From the NCBI GenBank assembly GCA_027066725.1, contig JAMONC010000311.1, positions 1 to 6,915 of the forward strand: a stretch of 6,915 nucleotides of DNA, given 5' to 3'. Below, piece after piece: positions 1-5,426 of this stretch. Under the pieces are notes generated by a model. The model was given only the letters and a program-made list of their open reading frames with translations, had not been told where the DNA came from and searched no databases. Both the position numbers and the translations under genes were made by a program. Position 1 is the first letter of the stretch; every line of letters begins with the position of its first letter. This DNA is from Desulfobacterales bacterium (GTDB lineage: Bacteria; Desulfobacterota; Dissulfuribacteria; Dissulfuribacterales; JAMONC01).

Positions 1-136
1 ATTGGGAACAAGTAGGGTAAAAACGACATCGTCTCCCTAATAGGGGGGAGATAAATATTTGGTAAATTTTTATAAACGATATTAGAAAAACTTTTAATAC
101 ATAATTAAGGGAAGTTATGATATTTAACTGTTTCAT
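1..136 (-). CDS. yidD: YidD, membrane protein insertion efficiency factor (5' part, cut by window edge)
   Basis: The reverse strand from an ATG at 136 reads 45 codons and runs off the window. After a hydrophobic/amphipathic N-terminal stretch (residues about 13-30) it carries the YidD signature IYQIFISPLLG followed by RRCRFYPTCSQ (residues about 24-45), with the two conserved cysteines at 37 and 43. YidD is a small membrane-associated protein of roughly 70-90 residues that helps YidC-dependent insertion of inner-membrane proteins; the missing half should lie left of this window, with yidC probably beyond. It follows rnpA by 21 nt in the same reading frame, which fits the conserved rpmH-rnpA-yidD-yidC order. 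No Shine-Dalgarno sequence is visible before the ATG, so the exact start is uncertain and translation may be coupled to rnpA. The family call itself is firm. Confidence 0.9.
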   Translation of the reverse strand, partial: MKQLNIITSLNYVLKVFLISFIKIYQIFISPLLGRRCRFYPTCSQ

Positions 137-157
137 GTTAATGTATATTTGATTTTT

Positions 158-541
158 TCATATATTTTTATTAATAGTTTTCAAAACTTCCCTATATGAA
201 TTTTCTAAATCTTTCCACTTCATAGTAATTATAGGGAATTTCAAAATCATGATTATATCATAGCTACCTAAGGACTGCTTATTTTTTCTAAATAATTCTC
301 TAGCTCGTCTTTTAGCTTTATTTCTATATATAGCCTTACCTAACTTTTTACGACTTGCACTAAGTCCTAACCTCGGATAACCAAGCTCATTAGGTAATAA
401 TATTAACACAGCCCATTTAAGATAAAATCTTTTCCCTTTTTGGTATACATTCTTAAATTCTTTACTATCTTTTAATCTATTTTTAGATTTAAAATTCTGA
501 TTGCACTTATTTTTGTTCCCTGTAGAAGCGCTATGAGCTAT
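158..541 (-). CDS. rnpA: Ribonuclease P protein component, apparent ATA start
   Basis: RnpA is the basic protein cofactor that helps the RNase P RNA bind and cleave the 5' leader of precursor tRNAs. The reading frame shows the family pattern NRLKDSKEFKNVYQKGKRF (residues 21-39), then LGYPRLGLSASRKKLGKA and the RNA-binding signature RNKAKRRARELFR (R73 onward), and ends at a TGA. The only in-frame ATG/GTG/TTG is a GTG at 409, which would give 83 aa and delete the conserved RL..S.EF..V segment, so that start is very likely wrong. The frame is open back to a TAA at 542-544, and the codon just after it is ATA (541-539), preceded by AAAGGGGG with 5 nt spacing. From there the protein is 127 aa, close to the usual 110-125. 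RL usually lies nearer the N-terminus, so the first 15 or so residues are an unusual extension. A sequencing error in an ATG, or a frameshift, remains possible. The gene lies 33 nt downstream of rpmH, presumably in one transcript. Confidence 0.88.
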   Translation of the reverse strand: MAHSASTGNKNKCNQNFKSKNRLKDSKEFKNVYQKGKRFYLKWAVLILLPNELGYPRLGLSASRKKLGKAIYRNKAKRRARELFRKNKQSLGSYDIIMILKFPIITMKWKDLENSYREVLKTINKNI

Positions 542-546
542 TTAAA

Positions 547-554
547 CCCCCTTT
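547..554 (-). promoter_or_regulatory. Shine-Dalgarno sequence for rnpA (supports the ATA start)
   Basis: Read on the - strand the sequence is AAAGGGGG-TTTAA-ATA, one mismatch from AAGGAGG and 5 nt before the ATA codon. It resembles the AAGGGG used before mreB in the same window. No comparable purine run precedes the in-frame GTG at 409. This is the main evidence for placing the rnpA start at 541. Confidence 0.6.
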
Positions 555-574
555 ACCCTTAATTCTTTTTTAAT

Positions 575-709
575 TTATACTGCTATTCTTTTACGACCTT
601 TTGCTCTTCTCCTACTTAAAACCTTTCTCCCTGCTTTTGTGCTCATTCTTTTTCTAAATCCATGAGTTCTTTTACGTTTTAAATTGCTTGGTTGAAAAGT
701 GCGTTTCAT
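575..709 (-). CDS. rpmH: 50S ribosomal protein L34
   Basis: The - strand reads a 44-residue protein starting MKRTFQPSNLKRKRTHGFRK, continuing RMSTKAGRKVLSRRRAKGRK and ending RIAV, then TAA. This is an almost canonical bacterial L34, an extremely basic small protein of the large ribosomal subunit, and the length is exactly usual. The ATG at 709-707 has a good Shine-Dalgarno AAGGAG (718-723) 8 nt upstream. The gene heads the rpmH-rnpA-yidD cluster and is divergent from mreB. In many bacteria dnaA and oriC sit upstream of rpmH; here the neighbour is mreB instead. It is short enough to be missed by length-filtered ORF callers. Confidence 0.98.
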   Translation of the reverse strand: MKRTFQPSNLKRKRTHGFRKRMSTKAGRKVLSRRRAKGRKRIAV

Positions 710-756
710 TTATTTCACTCCTTATTATTTTAAGGTGATTATATTCACTATAAAAC

Positions 757-776
757 AGCCTTTCTATTTTGAGGCT
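757..776 (-). repeat. Small inverted repeat in the rpmH leader
   Basis: AGCCT (757-761) and AGGCT (772-776) can pair with a 10-nt loop. In the predicted rpmH mRNA this is a short hairpin about 50 nt upstream of the start codon. Nearer the gene, GTGA-ttatat-TCAC (735-748) forms a second weak dyad. A role in L34 control is possible but not shown by sequence alone. Confidence 0.3.
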
Positions 777-789
777 AAACAGATTTAGT

Positions 790-819
790 TTGATAACCAT
801 ACCATTGCATCTATGTCAA
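790..819 (-). promoter_or_regulatory. Candidate sigma-70-type promoter for rpmH-rnpA-yidD
   Basis: On the - strand a perfect -35 box TTGACA (819-814) is followed after 18 nt by TATCAA (795-790), 4 of 6 matches to TATAAT. Transcription would begin near 783 and leave a leader of about 75 nt before rpmH. The -35 is strong and the -10 is mediocre; this is a visual match only. Confidence 0.5.
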
Positions 820-857
820 GAAGTGCTTTAAAAATTTTTTAATTATCCTCCGAAATT

Positions 858-880
858 AACTAATAGAAAATTTATTAGTT
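858..880. repeat. Perfect 8-bp inverted repeat followed by T run
   Basis: AACTAATA (858-865) and TATTAGTT (873-880) are perfect inverted arms around a 7-nt loop, and TTTT follows on the + strand. This looks like a weak + strand terminator, but no + strand gene precedes it, so an operator or chance dyad in AT-rich DNA is equally possible. Confidence 0.4.
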
Positions 881-955
881 TTTTAAAATATAAGTTTTTT
901 GGTTTTTTTCAAATATTATTTCAAATAATTTTTTTTTACGTTGAATCAATTCTTG

Positions 956-975
956 CCAAAGGCTTATGCTTTTGG
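956..975. repeat. Hairpin-forming inverted repeat upstream of the mreB promoter
   Basis: CCAAAGGC (956-963) and GCTTTTGG (968-975) form an 8-bp stem with one G-T wobble and the 4-nt loop TTAT. It is the most GC-containing dyad in an otherwise AT-rich spacer and lies about 14 bp upstream of the predicted mreB -35 box, where a regulator could bind. Neither strand shows a U tract after it, so it is not a standard terminator. Confidence 0.45.
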
Positions 976-988
976 TAGGTTGCTTTGG

Positions 989-1017
989 TTTAGAGATTAA
1001 GATTATAAGATTATAAT
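989..1017 (+). promoter_or_regulatory. Candidate promoter for the mreB operon
   Basis: A perfect -10 box TATAAT (1012-1017) lies 17 nt after TTTAGA (989-994), a 4-of-6 match to TTGACA. Transcription would start near 1024, about 33 nt before mreB. The -10 box is the second copy of a tandem GATTATAA repeat (1001-1008 and 1009-1016), so a second, shifted -10 (TATAAG, 1004-1009, with TTGCTT at 980-985) is also possible. Confidence 0.6.
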
Positions 1018-1056
1018 TTTATATAGACTTAAAAATTATAAAGGGGTTAAAACCAA

Positions 1057-2088
1057 ATGGTATTTGGTTCAGTTTTTGGCTGGTTTTCTTCTGATTTAGC
1101 AATAGACCTAGGTACTGCCAATACCCTTGTCTATGTAAAAGGTCAAGGGATTGTATTGCGAGAGCCTTCTGTTGTTGCTGTTAGAAAAGATGTCAGAGCT
1201 AATAAAGTTTTGGCAGTTGGTACAGAAGCTAAACGAATGTTAGGAAAAACTCCGGGTAATATTGTTGCTATTCGTCCTATGAAAGACGGAGTTATAGCTG
1301 ATTTTGAAGTTACAGAGGCAATGCTTAGATATTTTATAAGAAAGGTTCATAATCGTAGGACATTAGTTAGACCTAGAATTATTATTAGTGTTCCTTCAGG
1401 TATTACCCAGGTAGAGAAAAGAGCTGTAAGAGAATCTGCTGAATCTGCTGGAGCTAGAGAAGTATATTTAATTGAAGAGCCTATGGCTGCTGCAATTGGG
1501 GCAGGGCTTCCTATTACTGAACCAACTGCTAATATGGTGGTGGATATTGGAGGCGGTACTACAGAGGTTGCTGTAATTTCTTTGGCAGGGATAGTATATT
1601 CTAAATCTGTTAGGGTTGCAGGCGATAAGATGGATCAGGCTATCTTGCAACATATTAAAAGACGTTATAATCTTCTTATTGGAGAACATTCTGCAGAAAA
1701 TATAAAGATGACATTGGCAGATATTATGCCAGAGCCACCTTATGAAGAGATGCAGATAAAAGGGCGTGATCTTGTATCTGGGGTGCCAAAGACTATTACA
1801 ATAGATTCTAAAGAAATTAGAGAAGCAATAAGTGAGCAAATTGATACTATAGTTGAGACGGTAAAAATTGCTTTGGAGCAAACCCCTCCAGAATTAGCAG
1901 CAGACATTGTTGATAAAGGGATAGTTCTCACTGGAGGAGGGGCACTTCTTAAAAATTTAGATAAGTTGTTAAGAGAAGAAACTTCTTTACCTATTATTAT
2001 TGCAGATGACCCTCTTTCTTCTGTAGTATTAGGTTCAGGAAAAGCACTTGATAATCTCGATATTTTAAGAGAGGTGGCTATAGTTTAA
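1057..2088 (+). CDS. mreB: Rod shape-determining protein MreB (bacterial actin)
   Basis: MreB is the ATP-dependent actin homologue that forms curved filaments on the inner membrane face and directs the elongasome. The 343-residue length is typical. Visible actin-fold motifs are phosphate 1 with IDLGTANT (D17-T23), SVPSGITQVE (111-120), LIEEPMAAAIG with the likely catalytic glutamate around E140, phosphate 2 DIGGGTTE (163-170) and the adenosine motif LTGGGALLKN (291-300). The hydrophobic N-terminus MVFGSVFGWF resembles the membrane-binding segment known in other MreBs. AAGGGG (1041-1046) precedes the ATG by 10 nt. Odd point: where the family normally reads IK-x-x-IGSA, this protein reads IKMTLADIMPEPPYEE (216-231), with no net length change compared with E. 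coli as I recall it. It is the first gene of the operon, with mreC 31 nt downstream. Confidence 0.98.
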   Translation: MVFGSVFGWFSSDLAIDLGTANTLVYVKGQGIVLREPSVVAVRKDVRANKVLAVGTEAKRMLGKTPGNIVAIRPMKDGVIADFEVTEAMLRYFIRKVHNRRTLVRPRIIISVPSGITQVEKRAVRESAESAGAREVYLIEEPMAAAIGAGLPITEPTANMVVDIGGGTTEVAVISLAGIVYSKSVRVAGDKMDQAILQHIKRRYNLLIGEHSAENIKMTLADIMPEPPYEEMQIKGRDLVSGVPKTITIDSKEIREAISEQIDTIVETVKIALEQTPPELAADIVDKGIVLTGGGALLKNLDKLLREETSLPIIIADDPLSSVVLGSGKALDNLDILREVAIV

Positions 2089-2106
2089 TCATGTATTGTT
2101 AATAAA

Positions 2107-2112
2107 GTAAGG
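2107..2112 (+). promoter_or_regulatory. Shine-Dalgarno sequence deciding the GTG start of mreC
   Basis: GTAAGG at 2107-2112 lies 7 nt before the GTG at 2120. It supports GTG as the true start, with no better ATG nearby that keeps the full cytoplasmic/TM N-terminus. Confidence 0.5.
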
Positions 2113-2119
2113 TCAGTAA

Positions 2120-2986
2120 GTGAGATATCCTTTTGGAAAAAATCGAGGAAATTGGAACAAATGGATTAAAGTAATATTAGTAGTTAGTGTTGCTATATTA
2201 GTATTTTTAGCCACAGGTCCTTTTAGAGAAGAGCCTGGGCTTATTCCAGGTTTTTCTCTGTTAACAGAAGTAAATGCTGTTTTTGAATCTGTCCTTTATT
2301 ATCCTACTAGATGGTTTTCTTCTATTTTTCATCCATCAATATATGGTTCTGGTAATCCAGAAATTTTAACTCTCAAGCATAGAATTGTAGCTTTGGAAAA
2401 GGAACTTGCCTATTATCGAGAGGTCAAACTAGAAAATATAGAATTAAGAAAAGAACTTAATCTAAAAAGACACACTAGACTGAATTTATTAATTGCTAAA
2501 GTAATTGCAGTTGATGGTATTCCATGGATAAGAAGCATGATTTTAAATAAGGGACTTAGTGATGGTGTAACAGAGTTGAGTCCGGTACTTGTTGGAAAAG
2601 ATAATTCAGGAGAAGGGGGATTGGTGGCAGGAGAAGTGGTAGATGTGACTTTACATACATGTAGGCTTCTTTTAATTACAGATTATGATTGTAGAATTGC
2701 AGCGGTAGATCAGCGTTCCAGAGTTAGAGGAATATTAATGGGACAAGGTCATGGTATATGTAGTTTAAAATTTGTACAAAATGGCAAGGATATAAGAGTT
2801 GGAGATATTATTGTTACTTCTGGCTTAGATGGAATTTTCCCAAAGGGATTTCTTTTAGGCAAAGTAATTTCTGTTTCCCCTGATGTTACTCATGGATTGT
2901 TCCAAACTGTTATTGTAAAGCCATTTGTAAATTTAAATTATATAACTTGGGTGGGTATAGTATTAAAAACTAAAATGATGCATTAA
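2120..2986 (+). CDS. mreC: Rod shape-determining protein MreC
   Basis: MreC is a bitopic inner-membrane protein whose periplasmic domain binds and activates the PBP2/RodA pair and links it to MreB. The 288-residue protein shows a short basic cytoplasmic tail, one membrane segment (about 16-33: WIKVILVVSVAILVFL), a coiled coil (about 80-115, LKHRIVALEKELAYYREVK region) and the two beta domains, ending with the family pattern VTSGLDGIFPKGFLLGKV (232-249). Start is GTG with a Shine-Dalgarno sequence upstream. The loop after PVLVGK carries a short extra stretch, DNSGEGG (161-167), before LVAGEVV; I take this as a modest loop insertion. It is 31 nt after mreB and 2 nt before mreD, so co-transcribed. 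Confidence 0.95.
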   Translation: MRYPFGKNRGNWNKWIKVILVVSVAILVFLATGPFREEPGLIPGFSLLTEVNAVFESVLYYPTRWFSSIFHPSIYGSGNPEILTLKHRIVALEKELAYYREVKLENIELRKELNLKRHTRLNLLIAKVIAVDGIPWIRSMILNKGLSDGVTELSPVLVGKDNSGEGGLVAGEVVDVTLHTCRLLLITDYDCRIAAVDQRSRVRGILMGQGHGICSLKFVQNGKDIRVGDIIVTSGLDGIFPKGFLLGKVISVSPDVTHGLFQTVIVKPFVNLNYITWVGIVLKTKMMH

Positions 2987-2988
2987 TT

Positions 2989-3477
2989 ATGAAACAAGCT
3001 CTGTTGGTTTTAGTTTTAGGTTATGTAATTTTATTATTCGATGTTACTATATTTGCCGCTATGCAGATTAGTTATTTTCGCATAGAAGGTATTTTGCCTT
3101 TAGTTATTTGGTATAGTTTTAGACAAAGATCTCTTGAATCTATAGTAGTAGTTATTTTGTTAGCTTTAATAGCTGGTACATTTACTTATGCATCTACTGG
3201 AATATGGATAATATCGTTATGTATTGGTTATATTCTATCGTGTTATATCTATAACCAAATAGATAATTTAACTTGGTATCAAGATATTTTATTATTCTGG
3301 TTTCTTAATACTGTTATGATAGTTATATTGATGTTTGGTACTGATTCTACAGATTTAGTTTGGCCATATGGCGTTATAGAGGCTTTATTACTATCCATTT
3401 TAACTCCTTTTTGGTTTTATATTTTTGAATTATTAAATGATCTATTTCTTATAGAAGAAAATGATAAAAAAATTTAA
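2989..3477 (+). CDS. mreD: Rod shape-determining protein MreD
   Basis: MreD is a small polytopic inner-membrane protein of the elongasome that partners MreC. The 162 residues are almost entirely hydrophobic, with about five predicted membrane segments (roughly 3-25, 32-45, 50-70, 72-90 and 98-118, with a further hydrophobic stretch near 128-150), which suits the family length of 150-180. Sequence conservation in MreD is low, so the call rests on size, hydrophobicity and its place between mreC and mrdA. The ATG is 2 nt after the mreC stop, and no Shine-Dalgarno sequence is visible, so translation probably depends on ribosomes finishing mreC. The C-terminus is charged (EENDKKI). Confidence 0.92.
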   Translation: MKQALLVLVLGYVILLFDVTIFAAMQISYFRIEGILPLVIWYSFRQRSLESIVVVILLALIAGTFTYASTGIWIISLCIGYILSCYIYNQIDNLTWYQDILLFWFLNTVMIVILMFGTDSTDLVWPYGVIEALLLSILTPFWFYIFELLNDLFLIEENDKKI

Positions 3478-3482
3478 TTTAA

Positions 3483-5423
3483 ATGATACTCAAAAGAATT
3501 ATTCAAAAAATAATCAGAAAATATTTTGAAGAAGAGCTATTAACACCCAGAGAAATAGCAAAACAAAGACAATATTTTATTCAAGCCAATAGAGTATTTT
3601 TATCTCTTATAGCTATAGCCATGGCATTCATTATAGGTAGGTTATGGTATATCCAAATTCATGAGTATAATTACTATTGTGAACAAGCAAGTAAACATAG
3701 AATAAGAATTATAAGATTAAAACCTCCTAGAGGTAAAATTTTAGATCGATATGGGAGAGTTATTGCTGGTAATAGGCCTAGGTTTAATCTCTGTATTATA
3801 AGACAAGATGCAAGTGGACATATACCTGAATTGTTAATGAAGATCTCTAAAATTACAGGGGTACCAGAATATAAATTAAAACAAAATTTACTAGAAGGAG
3901 AAGATACCCCTATATACAAACCAATCGTATTATTGAGTGATATAGATTGGAAAGTTTTAGCAAAGATTGAAGCCCGACTTTATTCAATGCCAGGTGTCAC
4001 AATTACTGTAGATTCTCAAAGAAGGTATCCTCTTGGTAGTCTTGCTCCACATTTAATTGGATACTTAAGGGAAGCTTCTAGTTCAGATCTAAAAAGATTT
4101 AATGATCTTGATCTAGGAGACCTTGTTGGTAAAAGAGGTGTTGAGAGAGAATTTCAAAATCTATTGGCAGGTAAACCAGGGTTTAAAAAAATAGAAGTAA
4201 ATGCTGTAGATAGGTTCGTTAAAGTATTAAGTATTAAGCCTCCTATCCCAGGGGATAATATTTATTTAACCATTGATGCAGATCTTCAACGTACTGCACA
4301 GGATGCATTTAAGGGGAAAATGGGGGCTATAGTAGTTCTTGACCCTAGGAATGGACAAATATTAGCATTTTATAGTAGCCCTGGTATTAATTTAGCTTGG
4401 TTTTCAAAAAAACTTACCAAAAAGATAGTTTCATTTTTATATAATAAAGATACCCATCCTTTTATGGATAGGGTCGTTCAAGGGTGTTATGCTCCAGGGT
4501 CTATATTTAAAATAGTAGTAGCTGCTGCAGGGCTTCAAACAGGAGTAATTACTCCTTCTACAATATTTTATTGTCCTGGGTATTTAAGGCTTGGAAGAAG
4601 GATTTTTAGATGTTGGGATTGGAGAGGACATGGCAAGGTAGATTTATATAAAGCACTTGTCCAGTCTTGTGACGTGTATTTTTATCATGTAGGATTATTA
4701 TTAGGGTCAGATAAGATTGCAGAATTTGCTCATTATTTTGGATTTGGAGAGAAGACCGATATAGATTTATCAGGAGAGGTTAAAGGGCTTATACCAACTC
4801 CAGAGTGGAAGCTTAGAAGATGGCAGGAAAAGTGGCAAGATGGTGACACGCTTAATATGGCAATTGGACAGGGCTTCGTTTTAGTTACACCCATTCAGGC
4901 GGCTAGAATGATTAGTGCTGTAGCAAATCCGAATGGATTGGTTTTAAAGCCTCAGTATATTTATAAGATAAAAGATTGGCAGGGGAAAGTTTTAGATACC
5001 TTTAAACCTATTGTACAATGGCGTCTGCCAGTTAAGCAGAAGTTCCTAAAGGATATTAGAAGAGCTCTAGAGGGAGTTGTTGAAGATAAACATGGTACTG
5101 GTTGGAGATGTAAAATAAAAGGGTTAAAAATATGTGGCAAAACTGGGACTGCTCAGGTTATAAAACAGGCAAAGCGAACTAGAGAAAGGAAATTAGAATG
5201 GAAATATAGAGATCATGCATGGTTTGTAGCTTATGCTCCAGCAGATAATCCTAAGATAGCAGTTGCAGTTTTAGTAGAACATGGTGGACATGGCGGTTCT
5301 GCTGCTGCACCAATAGCTAAAAAGATTTTCCAATGTTGGCTTAAACTCCAGCATCCAAGACCAGAAATCCAATCTCCGATGATTACTTCTATTTCTAATC
5401 TTAAGATAGCTAAATTGTACTAA
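3483..5423 (+). CDS. mrdA: Penicillin-binding protein 2, peptidoglycan DD-transpeptidase
   Basis: PBP2 is the class B transpeptidase that cross-links new lateral-wall peptidoglycan made by RodA. The 646 residues include a cytoplasmic N-terminus, one membrane anchor (about 36-55), the non-catalytic pedestal domain with PPRGKILDRYGRVIAGNRP (81-99), and the transpeptidase domain with all three active-site motifs: SIFK (S340 nucleophile, K343), SCD (395-397) and KTGTAQ (553-558). A Cys/His-rich stretch between the first two motifs (C364, C377, H383, C396) aligns roughly with the metal site known in gammaproteobacterial PBP2, which uses two Asp, one His and one Cys. The start ATG is 5 nt after mreD and lacks a clear Shine-Dalgarno sequence, suggesting coupling. 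Length and order match E. coli PBP2 (633 aa). This distinguishes it from FtsI, which would sit in a division cluster. Confidence 0.97.
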   Translation: MILKRIIQKIIRKYFEEELLTPREIAKQRQYFIQANRVFLSLIAIAMAFIIGRLWYIQIHEYNYYCEQASKHRIRIIRLKPPRGKILDRYGRVIAGNRPRFNLCIIRQDASGHIPELLMKISKITGVPEYKLKQNLLEGEDTPIYKPIVLLSDIDWKVLAKIEARLYSMPGVTITVDSQRRYPLGSLAPHLIGYLREASSSDLKRFNDLDLGDLVGKRGVEREFQNLLAGKPGFKKIEVNAVDRFVKVLSIKPPIPGDNIYLTIDADLQRTAQDAFKGKMGAIVVLDPRNGQILAFYSSPGINLAWFSKKLTKKIVSFLYNKDTHPFMDRVVQGCYAPGSIFKIVVAAAGLQTGVITPSTIFYCPGYLRLGRRIFRCWDWRGHGKVDLYKALVQSCDVYFYHVGLLLGSDKIAEFAHYFGFGEKTDIDLSGEVKGLIPTPEWKLRRWQEKWQDGDTLNMAIGQGFVLVTPIQAARMISAVANPNGLVLKPQYIYKIKDWQGKVLDTFKPIVQWRLPVKQKFLKDIRRALEGVVEDKHGTGWRCKIKGLKICGKTGTAQVIKQAKRTRERKLEWKYRDHAWFVAYAPADNPKIAVAVLVEHGGHGGSAAAPIAKKIFQCWLKLQHPRPEIQSPMITSISNLKIAKLY

Positions 5424-5426
5424 TGG

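Larger units (their letters stand above)
710..1056. other. Divergent intergenic region between rpmH and mreB, no gene
   Basis: This 347-bp stretch is strongly AT-rich, with long T runs at about 881-945, and holds no credible ORF or RNA gene. It contains the rpmH promoter and leader on the left, the mreB promoter on the right, and between them several dyads and repeats: AACTAATA/TATTAGTT (858-880), a 7-1-7 palindrome ATTATTTCAAATAAT (915-929), a direct repeat TTTCAAATA (907-915 and 919-927) and a GC-containing hairpin (956-975). Although oriC is often near rpmH, no clear DnaA box (TTATNCACA) is seen on either strand. Confidence 0.7.

Noticed and set aside
158..409. rnpA as an 83-aa protein starting at GTG 409
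   Set aside because: It would remove the conserved RL..S.EF..VY..GKRF segment, which is intact upstream in the same frame.
858..884. Intrinsic terminator on the + strand
   Set aside because: No + strand gene precedes it, so it is listed only as an inverted repeat.
710..1056. Origin of replication in the AT-rich spacer beside rpmH
   Set aside because: No clear DnaA boxes on either strand and dnaA is not adjacent; AT-richness and location alone are not enough.
1468..1881. 137-aa open frame on the - strand inside mreB
   Set aside because: It lies wholly antisense to strongly conserved mreB codons and its translation shows no family pattern; a shadow frame.
1740..1931. 63-aa open frame on the - strand inside mreB
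   Set aside because: Antisense shadow of mreB, no ribosome binding site and no recognisable motif.
3674..3919. 81-aa open frame on the - strand inside mrdA
   Set aside because: Antisense to the conserved pedestal domain of PBP2; no independent support.
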